A stretch of DNA of 64,000 bases from Bacteroidia bacterium (GTDB lineage: Bacteria; Bacteroidota; Bacteroidia; Flavobacteriales_E; Vicingaceae). Made by a program: the position numbers and the translations under genes. Position 1 is the first letter of the stretch, and each line of letters opens with the position of its first letter. The stretch spans positions 124,001 to 188,000 of the forward strand of contig JAUIMG010000001.1 of assembly GCA_030433355.1 (NCBI GenBank), read 5' to 3'. Below, in pieces: positions 16,992 to 23,768 of this stretch. The notes under the pieces were generated by a model. The model searched no databases and had not been told where the DNA came from. It saw only the letters and a list, made by a program, of their open reading frames with translations.

Positions 16992-18671
16992 CTATATAAT
17001 AAAAGCTAAGGCTAGCTTAATTTCCAAATAACTGATCTTCCCATTAGCGCCTTCATAAATTTCTTTTAAACTTACTGCCTCCCCTTTTGCTTGCTTTTTA
17101 TAGAGTTTCTCTACTATAGTAATCACCGATTTTTTCGGCTTGTACCTGCTCAAGTTAGCATCAGGATGGTCTTTCTTTATCTTGATTAAATGCCCAGCTA
17201 TAGTACCAACTGCCATACCTCTTTCTTCCGCTATTTTTTCTAACGGAAGTTTCTGTTTAAGATAAGAATAAGTGACTTCATAGGTACTGTCTGTCTTTCC
17301 TTTCGACTTTTCTTTTAGTTTGCTCTTGTGCTTTTTTATTTCATCATTGTTGGTTATTCCACCACACTTTTTAAGAAAAGGAACCGCCTCTTTTTGCAAT
17401 TGCTCTATGGGGTTTTCCTTTTCTACTTTAGCAGAAAGCTCTTGAAAACGAACATCTGCTTTATAGGCCAAGGAGTCTACTTTTAAAGCAGTTTCATTAA
17501 TTCCTAGAAGTCGCAAACTTTCTAAATTTTTAAGCCGTGAAAGGGCCACATAGCCTTGCCCCTTTTCAAAAGTCTTGGAAAGATCTACCTCTGCATAATC
17601 CAAAGTCATTCCTTGGCTTTTGTGTATGGTAATTGCCCAGGCCAAACGCAGCGGAATCTGATCAAACTGCGCTAAGGTTTTACCTTCTTCGTCTTGTATT
17701 TTCCAATTTTCTGCTTGGGCGGTTATTATTCTACCATCGCTCAACTTCACCAATGGAATCTTTTCCTTATTAAATTCAATCACTTTTCCTAAACTACCAT
17801 TCACCACGCCCTTTTCTGGAATATTTTTAACAAACATCACCTTGGCCCCAACTTTTAGCTCCATATTTTCAGCAGCTAAAACAGATTTTTTGAGGGTTTC
17901 TACTAATTTTTCATTGCCTTTTACTTTAGCACCATAGTAATTCGATGTAGCATCTAATTTTTGAAGCGCTTCTTGATTGATGGCATCTACATCGTAATTG
18001 TGGGTGTATAGTCTAGTTGGCTCTTTAGTATCCTCTAATGTATTGTTTGCAGTTTCTTTGAGTTTTTTAAAGCTAGATTCTGAAATTCTAGCCGAACGCA
18101 TTTCTCCTAAAAACTGATTGAGGGCATTGTTCTCTTGGCGGAATTGTTCTGTAAGGTAGCAAACATGAAAGGCTGCATTTACCCACACTGGCGACATAAA
18201 AGCAAATTTATCTTTGCTCTTTTCCTCTGCATTGCCAATGGGAGGCAATTGAAAAAAGTCTCCACAAACAATAAGCTGAATTCCTCCAAAAGGGAGCTGG
18301 TTCTCCTTAAAGTATTGAAGCACCTGATCTACCAATTCTAGCTGATTACGATGCAGCATAGAAATTTCATCAATGATTAAGACTTTTACTTTATCAAACT
18401 TTTTCTCGAGGTATTTTTTTGTCTTTAGGCTTCTTAGATTAGAATTAGTCAGTTTCTCCTTCACCCCTATTCCCGACCATGAGTGTATAGTCATACCATT
18501 CATATGCGTGGCAGCAATGCCAGTAGAAGCTGTAACTGCCACAGCAACCTTTCTTTCCTTTAAATAGCTGATGTATTGATTAAGCACAAAGGTTTTTCCG
18601 GTACCCGCAGATCCTGTTAAAAAAACATTCCTGCCGCTTTTTAAAACTGCTAGTGCTTGTTCTTGTGTCAT
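16992..18671 (-). CDS. PIF1-like helicase with C-terminal helix-turn-helix
   Basis: This is a superfamily 1B DNA helicase of the Pif1/RecD2-like group. The 559-residue protein shows Walker A GSAGTGKTFVLNQY (residues 19-32), TASTGIAATH, Walker B VLIIDEISMLHRNQ, the motif V-like LAWAITIHKSQGMTLDYAEVDLS, and motif VI GQGYVALSRLKNLESLRLL. The C-terminal roughly 100 residues contain LPLEKIAEERGMAVGTIAGHLIKI, the helicase-associated HTH often annotated as HTH_40. Such proteins are common single genes in Bacteroidota and unwind DNA during replication or repair. It lies between the two inserted cassette loci but shows no direct link to them. Confidence 0.9.
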   Translation of the reverse strand: MTQEQALAVLKSGRNVFLTGSAGTGKTFVLNQYISYLKERKVAVAVTASTGIAATHMNGMTIHSWSGIGVKEKLTNSNLRSLKTKKYLEKKFDKVKVLIIDEISMLHRNQLELVDQVLQYFKENQLPFGGIQLIVCGDFFQLPPIGNAEEKSKDKFAFMSPVWVNAAFHVCYLTEQFRQENNALNQFLGEMRSARISESSFKKLKETANNTLEDTKEPTRLYTHNYDVDAINQEALQKLDATSNYYGAKVKGNEKLVETLKKSVLAAENMELKVGAKVMFVKNIPEKGVVNGSLGKVIEFNKEKIPLVKLSDGRIITAQAENWKIQDEEGKTLAQFDQIPLRLAWAITIHKSQGMTLDYAEVDLSKTFEKGQGYVALSRLKNLESLRLLGINETALKVDSLAYKADVRFQELSAKVEKENPIEQLQKEAVPFLKKCGGITNNDEIKKHKSKLKEKSKGKTDSTYEVTYSYLKQKLPLEKIAEERGMAVGTIAGHLIKIKKDHPDANLSRYKPKKSVITIVEKLYKKQAKGEAVSLKEIYEGANGKISYLEIKLALAFII

Positions 18672-18818
18672 TTAGAAAATTATAAGGAATATAAATTAAT
18701 CAAGAGTTTCCAAATATCGGAATTCAACCTTAGGCTTTGAAATAGCATTGATAGAATTGTTCACCGAATTTAAAAGAACAAAAGCCTGCTTTCATTCGTT
18801 AAGCCATAAAAAGATAGT

Positions 18819-18826
18819 TATCTTTG
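18819..18826 (+). promoter_or_regulatory. -7 promoter element for desaturase gene
   Basis: TATCTTTG matches TAnnTTTG and lies 50 bp before the desaturase ATG. The -33 region lacks a clear TTG. Confidence 0.4.
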
Positions 18827-18876
18827 GAAAATAGCATCACTTAAAACAAAAATGCCTAGAAAAGGCTAATTAATCT

Positions 18877-19899
18877 ATGGCATTTATCGATAAAATTCTT
18901 CACGAACCTTCCTATGGGTGGAGTGATGCAAATGGTTCATTAGTAATTCCTTCTACCAAAACTCTTTTCAAAGAAGCCGTAAATAAGGCAAACGTTTTTA
19001 AAAGCAGAAAAAATTGGATGCCAGCATCTTCTCTCTTGATGATTGCATGCATGGTCCCTTTCTTCTATTTTTTCTTGACCGAATATTTTAGTGTTGTAAG
19101 CTTGTTGGTATTCCTATTATTTGCAATGATTATTATGAGTACCCATGGCACCATTTGGTACCACAGGTATTCTACCCATAGAGCTTTTGAATTTAGCAAT
19201 CCTATTTGGAGATTTATTACACAAAACCTGGTGATTAGAACCATGCCTGAAGAAGTGTATGTTATTTCTCACCATGTGCATCATTTAAAATCAGACGAAC
19301 CTGGAGATCCTTATAATTCAAAAGCAGGATTGATGTACTGTATGTTTTCAGACTTTAACCACCAGAGTATTGCAAGAGATTTAAGCGAAGCAGAATACAA
19401 TAAATTGAAGTCCTTTTTATCGCATACAGGGGTAAAATTAAACGACTATAAAGCCTATCAAAAATGGGGCACATTAATGTCGCCTTTATACACTTACGGT
19501 ATTTGGATTCTTAATTGGGCTTTTTGGATTACTGCCTTTTATTTTATTGGTGGTTTGGCATTGGTTTGCACTGCTTTTAGTGCGGCCATGTTTTGGTACA
19601 TTTTAGTTAGAGCTTTTAATTACACAGGCCATGGCAAGGGCAAAGTAGAGCATAAAGATGGCATAGACTTCGATCGCAGTAATTTATCGATTAACCAAAC
19701 TAGACCGGGTTTATTTTCTGGAGAATGGCATAACAACCACCATTTATATCCTAGTAGCGCAAGGGCCGGTTTCTTAAAATACCAAATCGATGGCGCTTGG
19801 ATTTACATTTACCTCTTATCCAAAATAGGCGGTGTTTCTTCTTATAAAGACTATAAGAAAGAGTTTTTAGAGAAGTATGTCAACAACCAAAAAGACTAG
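18877..19899 (+). CDS. acyl-CoA/fatty acid desaturase (membrane di-iron)
   Basis: The enzyme introduces a double bond into fatty acyl chains, probably at delta-9, using a di-iron centre. The 340-residue protein has the histidine boxes HGTIWYHRYSTHRAF (about residues 89-103), ISHHVHHLKSDEPGDPYN (about 130-147) and GEWHNNHHLYPSSARAGF (about 284-301), which define the desaturase superfamily. Hydrophobic pairs lie at roughly 45-85 and 205-250. It is a single gene; the next gene downstream is an inserted cassette. Its role would be membrane fluidity. Position specificity cannot be told from sequence alone. Confidence 0.92.
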   Translation: MAFIDKILHEPSYGWSDANGSLVIPSTKTLFKEAVNKANVFKSRKNWMPASSLLMIACMVPFFYFFLTEYFSVVSLLVFLLFAMIIMSTHGTIWYHRYSTHRAFEFSNPIWRFITQNLVIRTMPEEVYVISHHVHHLKSDEPGDPYNSKAGLMYCMFSDFNHQSIARDLSEAEYNKLKSFLSHTGVKLNDYKAYQKWGTLMSPLYTYGIWILNWAFWITAFYFIGGLALVCTAFSAAMFWYILVRAFNYTGHGKGKVEHKDGIDFDRSNLSINQTRPGLFSGEWHNNHHLYPSSARAGFLKYQIDGAWIYIYLLSKIGGVSSYKDYKKEFLEKYVNNQKD

Positions 19900-19941
19900 C
19901 ATTTCTTATTCTTCTTCTCGAAGGATTCTTTTGTAGAAGTA

Positions 19942-20100
19942 GTGTGTTTTATCCAAATGTTAAAAAATAGATAAAACACAGTTTAATATTCTCAACTATT
20001 TCATTTTAAAGCCTTTCCCTTTTCTTTTTAATTATATTTGAAGGTAAAGACACAAGGTAAATAAAACACACTAACGTGTTTTAGCCAGTTGTTAGCATTA
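19942..20100 (+). repeat. leader repeat copy B (promoter/attI-like)
   Basis: This is the second copy of the leader at 12407-12564. It has a perfect 10-bp inverted repeat GTGTTTTATC/GATAAAACAC (19944-19953 with 19970-19979), the conserved TTAATTATATTTGAAGGTA block with a -7 element, a TAAAACAC/GTGTTTTA hairpin (20062-20083) and the terminal GTTAGCATTA. It lies 42 bp after the desaturase stop and 54 bp before the AbiH-family gene. Confidence 0.8.
20033..20040 (+). promoter_or_regulatory. promoter -7 element in leader copy B
   Basis: TATATTTG, identical to the element at 12499-12506 and inside the best conserved part of the leader. It is oriented towards the AbiH-family gene. Confidence 0.55.
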
Positions 20101-21583
20101 ATAAGGTACGATATACAAACATCCTTTATAGAGTTATATAAATCAAAATCGTAGATGAATAGAGTTATTCTTGTTGGAAATGGATATGATTTGTCTTGTG
20201 GGTTGCCTGCAAGTTATGAGAATTTCATTATTGACTATTTTAAGTCTGCACTTACTCTTGTAGTTTCAGAAAAAAAAGATTATTCTGATGAATTAATAAG
20301 AATTCAAAAAGGATATTGGGTAGGTCCTGTAGAAGATATTGAGTTGATTAACTCGCTAAATACGATTGAAGATTTATCTAAAAGAAAGGATATTTCCTTT
20401 AATCCAAAACCTCACGAAACCCCAAAAGAACCAGACACTGACTTTCTAGGACTACCAAAGCAATATCAAGAAAGACCAACATATTACAAGTTTCATATTA
20501 CCTATAATTCAAACTTATTCCGAGAGTTATTGAAGGATTACAAGTGGACAGATATTGAGTCCTCATACTTCAAACTGATTAAAAATTTGAGGCAAGATGC
20601 TAGTGGACAAAAGCAATTGAAACAAATGAATAAGGAGTTCACTTGCGTAAAGAAAAAACTAAGGGACTACATAAAGAAAGTTGAAGAAGAGTCGAATGAT
20701 AAGATTAAAGATTTTAATGGTTCAGAAAAAGGGAATCTATTATCTAGATGCACTCAATTAACAACAGGAGAAGTATACGAACCTTTCTACAGTAGGCATG
20801 ATATGGCAGTAGGGGTTGATAAAGTACTTTTCATAAACTTTAATTATACATCTGTACTAAAGGAACAGCTTGAAATGACAGGTAGATGGGTTGCTGAATC
20901 TTATGGGGGATTAAATGAATATAGAGTAGAAAATATACATGGGTGTGTAAAAGAAAAAGATGAAATAGTTTTTGGTTATGGAGATGAAAACCAACAAGAA
21001 TATCAAATTCTAGAAAATTCTGAAATAAATGAATATCTAGTTAATATTAAGTCTTTCTATTATGCATTGAATAACAAATACAGAAAAATTTTAAATTTTA
21101 TTTCTGATGGTAAGTACGATGTATTCTGTATAGGTCATTCACTCGGAGTTTCTGATAGAATACTTTTAAAGACAATTTTAGAAAATGAGAACTGTTCGTT
21201 GATTCGCTTATTTCACAGAGGGAATAAGAATAGCTTTTTTAAAAGCGTCATTTCATTATCAAGGCATTTCAATGACAAATCTGAGTTACGGAAAAAACTT
21301 CTTGCATATAATGAAGATGATGTTATTAAATCATATCCGGTTGAGGATAAAAACATTGATTGAATTATCTGACCTTTTTTGAAAAAACATACTAATGCTA
21401 ACAATAAATATAGTGCATAGTGTGTCAGCAGGTTAAGAAATTTTATTTACACTTTGATACTCCGTAAAATTCGCAAGCGAATTTTGTAGAAAAGAAAATG
21501 TACAAAATCGCTCTGCGATTTTTACTATTTAGTTTTTAGCAAATTGTATCTTTACTAACCTCACTACGCACCATATTTGGGCG
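20092..21583 (+). mobile_element. integron-like cassette 3 (AbiH)
   Basis: Boundaries are inferred as in the other cassettes. GTTAGCATTA (20091-20100) at the start is the exact reverse complement of TAATGCTAAC (21393-21402) after the gene, 10 of 10 bases. The unit carries one AbiH-family gene and ends at the GTT at 21583-21585. It sits between the desaturase and rhodopsin genes. Confidence 0.55.
20155..21363 (+). CDS. AbiH-family abortive-infection protein
   Basis: The 402-residue protein looks like a member of the bacteriophage abortive infection AbiH family. Landmarks are the N-terminal VILVGNGYDLSCGLPASYENFI (residues 4-25), the central LFINFNYTSVLKEQ, ENIHGCVKEKDEIVFGYGDE, and the C-terminal VFCIGHSLGVSDRILL. 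AbiH was described as a lactococcal phage-resistance protein, but its mechanism is not established; the GNGxD and GHSLGxxD motifs suggest a nucleotide-binding Rossmann-like fold, which is inference. It lies alone in a cassette-like insertion between a leader repeat with a promoter and an attC-like site, a position typical of acquired defence genes. Confidence 0.8.
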   Translation: MNRVILVGNGYDLSCGLPASYENFIIDYFKSALTLVVSEKKDYSDELIRIQKGYWVGPVEDIELINSLNTIEDLSKRKDISFNPKPHETPKEPDTDFLGLPKQYQERPTYYKFHITYNSNLFRELLKDYKWTDIESSYFKLIKNLRQDASGQKQLKQMNKEFTCVKKKLRDYIKKVEEESNDKIKDFNGSEKGNLLSRCTQLTTGEVYEPFYSRHDMAVGVDKVLFINFNYTSVLKEQLEMTGRWVAESYGGLNEYRVENIHGCVKEKDEIVFGYGDENQQEYQILENSEINEYLVNIKSFYYALNNKYRKILNFISDGKYDVFCIGHSLGVSDRILLKTILENENCSLIRLFHRGNKNSFFKSVISLSRHFNDKSELRKKLLAYNEDDVIKSYPVEDKNID

Positions 21584-21589
21584 TTAAGA
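21393..21589 (+). repeat. attC-like inverted repeat site 3
   Basis: The left arm TAATGCTAACAATAAATATAG continues into TGCATAGTGTG, and the right arm runs CTCACTACGCACCATATTTGG to GCGTTAAGA. TAAC/GTTA pair, AA faces GGGC unpaired, then AAATAT-GTGC-TAGTG pairs with a few mismatches. Inside are two perfect hairpins, AAAATTCGC/GCGAATTTT-type (21466-21485) and AAAATCGC/GCGATTTT (21504-21522). At about 197 bp it is longer than typical attC sites. GTTAAGA fits GTTRRRY except at the last base. Confidence 0.55.
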
Positions 21590-21965
21590 AAAAAAGAAGA
21601 CATAGCTCTCATAGCCCTTGCACCTCTAAGAGGTATAACTGTGGAATCTATGCAGCATTTAATTACCCCAATAAGGAGGTATAAGATGATGCATGCTATG
21701 TTTTTAAATCCTTCTTATAGTTAATAATTGGAGGATTATCTGCTTACTTGCAGTCTCAAAGCTTCTAAATGTAAAAATATACACCTACTAAACCAATCAA
21801 ATCTACTTCTCCACTTCCTAGCATTAAAGCCATCCCTGAGCACCTTTTCTCTAAAAATCCTGATTATTAGATTCTTAAATTCAAATTTTGTTTAACAATT
21901 TTAATTAAATGTTAAACATTTTTTGGTGAGCACTGTTTCTATAGAAATCATTAAACTTAATTAAC
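21590..21965. other. non-coding stretch upstream of rhodopsin
   Basis: No gene is supported in these 376 bp. The first part (21600-21701) has imperfect inverted features: ACATAGC at 21600-21606 with GCTATGT at 21695-21701, and a small CCTC-TAA-GAGG hairpin. One frame stays open through it but has no start and no family match I know. The second part is AT-rich leader for the rhodopsin gene and holds a 9-bp inverted repeat. I see no clean TAnnTTTG promoter. Confidence 0.5.
21889..21918 (+). promoter_or_regulatory. inverted repeat (candidate operator) upstream of rhodopsin
   Basis: TGTTTAACA (21889-21897) and TGTTAAACA (21910-21918) are perfect reverse complements spaced by 12 bp, about 50 bp upstream of the rhodopsin ATG. 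The two-turn centre spacing suits a dimeric regulator, but the AT-rich context makes a chance match possible. Confidence 0.4.
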
Positions 21966-22712
21966 ATGAATTTACTAGAAGTTCTCACTATCCCAAAAGA
22001 TGACGCTATTGCGTTTACGTTTTTTACAGGTTACATGGCCATGCTGGCTGCCTCCATCTTTTTCTTTTTTGAAAGAGGCAGAGTAGATGGTAAATGGAAA
22101 CTTTCATTACTTATTTCTGGACTCATTACTTTCATTGCTGCAGTCCATTATTATTACATGCGAGATTATTACCTAGCAACAGGTGAAAATCCAACTGTAT
22201 TAAGATACATTGATTGGACACTTACCGTTCCATTGATGTGTGTTGAATTTTATTTACTTACAAAAGCTGCAGGGGCAAAAGCCAGCCTACTGTGGAAGCT
22301 AATTATTGCATCTGTTTGGATGTTAGTAGCAGGTTACATCGGTGAAGCCTTTAACCCAGAAGGTGGAGATACCGGTCATTCTGTAATGTGGGGAGTACTC
22401 TCTACACTAGGTTATATCTACATCCTTTACACTGCTTGGTTTGGTGAAGTTGCACAACTAGCAGAAGCAAGCAACAGTGCTGTAGTAAAAAGAGGTGTTA
22501 GAACCTTAGCATGGTTTGTCCTTGTTGGATGGGCAATCTATCCAATTGGTTACATGTGTATGCCAGGTGGTTGGTTAAACACTGCTTTTGGATGGGGTTC
22601 TGAAAATGTTGACCTATTCTACAACATTGCTGATGCAATCAATAAAATCGGTTTTGGTTTAGTAGTGTATAACATTGCTATAACCTCAACAGAGTCGGCA
22701 AAAACTGCATAA
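21966..22712 (+). CDS. proteorhodopsin (light-driven proton pump)
   Basis: This is a seven-helix retinal protein of the proteorhodopsin family, 248 residues. Key residues are His61 in AAVHYYYMR (counter-ion partner), Asp83 (proton acceptor), Thr87 and Glu94 (donor) in RYIDWTLTVPLMCVEFYLL, giving the DTE proton-pump motif, and the retinal-binding Lys227 in IADAINKIGFG. Met91 lies at the spectral-tuning site (Leu/Gln105 in other proteorhodopsins) and predicts green absorption. Gly143 in SVMWGVLSTLGYIYILY aligns with Trp138 of bacteriorhodopsin and Gly156 of xanthorhodopsin, so an antenna-carotenoid fenestration is possible. A strong terminator follows, then the retinal-forming blh. ATG start with the usual N-terminus. 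Confidence 0.97.
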   Translation: MNLLEVLTIPKDDAIAFTFFTGYMAMLAASIFFFFERGRVDGKWKLSLLISGLITFIAAVHYYYMRDYYLATGENPTVLRYIDWTLTVPLMCVEFYLLTKAAGAKASLLWKLIIASVWMLVAGYIGEAFNPEGGDTGHSVMWGVLSTLGYIYILYTAWFGEVAQLAEASNSAVVKRGVRTLAWFVLVGWAIYPIGYMCMPGGWLNTAFGWGSENVDLFYNIADAINKIGFGLVVYNIAITSTESAKTA

Positions 22713-22718
22713 ATTATT

Positions 22719-22755
22719 AAACCCTGTGCTTACTTAGCACAGGGTTTATTTTTTT
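22719..22755 (+). terminator. intrinsic terminator between rhodopsin and blh
   Basis: AAACCCTGTGCT (22719-22730) pairs perfectly with AGCACAGGGTTT (22736-22747), a 12-bp stem with a 5-base loop, followed by ATTTTTTT. The T run ends directly before the blh ATG at 22757, so blh depends on read-through or on a promoter inside the rhodopsin gene. Confidence 0.9.
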
Positions 22756-22756
22756 C

Positions 22757-23689
22757 ATGACCAAAGCCATCTTCTTTTTTATTGCCTGCCTTTTACTTAC
22801 CCTGCCTTTTGTTTTTAATGCGGGTGAAATCTCTCTATCCAATCAACTTCTTATTACCACCCCTTTTCTTTTAATCCTTGGCATTCCACATGGAGCCATC
22901 GACAATGTTTTGTACCTAAGAAACAATGCCATTAAAAACTCTCATTTCATAGGAGTTTACTTAGTTTTTGTAGGTTTAAATGTGGCCCTATGGTTAGTTT
23001 TACCAAGCATAGCCTATATCCTTTTTCTACTGCTATCTGCCTATCATTTCGGACAATCTCAATTTTCACATTATTTTAATAAGCAACCTCTCAGCCATCA
23101 AGCCCTCTATTTCTTTTGGGGCATAGGAATTCTTTCCGCTTTGCTATATCTCAATATAGAAGAGGTGCATAACATCATGAACCAACATCCGGAATTTGCC
23201 ACCTTTAGACCCTTGCACCAAGAAAAAGATATGCTCCTATTATTTCTTAGTTCCAACTTCATTAGCGTTGCATTAATGCTATATCTAGGCTATAAAAAAT
23301 ACCTAAAAGTAGAAACGATATTTATGGAACTAGTAGTAGTGTCCTTAATTCTAATTTGCTTTTATCTTTTGCCTCTATTAATTGGCTTCTCTCTATATTT
23401 CATTATTCTACACTCTTATAAAGTTCTTAAGGAAGAGTATATTTTCTTGATTTCGGAAAAGGAAGTAAAATCATTCCTAAAATTTCTTGCCATGGTTGCT
23501 CCTTTTACCTTGCTTTCCGTCTTTGGAATTGCCTTTTTATTTGCATTGATCTATTTTGAACTTCTTTCACTTTCTTATGGATATTGCCTATTAATCGTGA
23601 TTTCATCCATTACACTGCCGCATGTATTTGTAATGAACAAATTTTACGCATTAGTCTTCAGTAAAAAAGCCAATCAAGCCGCTATTTAA
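22757..23689 (+). CDS. blh: Brp/Blh family beta-carotene 15,15'-dioxygenase
   Basis: This integral membrane enzyme cleaves beta-carotene to two retinal molecules, the chromophore of the rhodopsin. The 310-residue protein has many hydrophobic helices and the conserved metal-binding histidines in LGIPHGAIDN (His45) and SAYHFGQSQF (His97), with further family segments FIILHSYKVLKEEY and ITLPHVFVMNKFY containing two more conserved histidines. It lies 44 bp downstream of the rhodopsin gene, the standard pairing. No carotenoid synthesis genes are in the window, so beta-carotene must be made from loci elsewhere. Confidence 0.95.
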   Translation: MTKAIFFFIACLLLTLPFVFNAGEISLSNQLLITTPFLLILGIPHGAIDNVLYLRNNAIKNSHFIGVYLVFVGLNVALWLVLPSIAYILFLLLSAYHFGQSQFSHYFNKQPLSHQALYFFWGIGILSALLYLNIEEVHNIMNQHPEFATFRPLHQEKDMLLLFLSSNFISVALMLYLGYKKYLKVETIFMELVVVSLILICFYLLPLLIGFSLYFIILHSYKVLKEEYIFLISEKEVKSFLKFLAMVAPFTLLSVFGIAFLFALIYFELLSLSYGYCLLIVISSITLPHVFVMNKFYALVFSKKANQAAI

Positions 23690-23768
23690 ACTAGGCTTTA
23701 CCTAAGACTCTTATTAATTGATTGGTTTTAAAGCTATTGCTTACATTTAAGTTCTATTCAGTATAAAA

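Noticed and set aside
12407-21589. Insertion sequence or composite transposon
   Set aside because: No transposase frame is present, the two leaders are in direct orientation, and the right ends are not copies of each other or of the leader. No target-site duplication could be identified.
21598-21726. Gene fragment related to tRNA-dihydrouridine synthase
   Set aside because: Only LAPLRGIT-like residues match by eye; there is no start codon and the rest does not continue the family.
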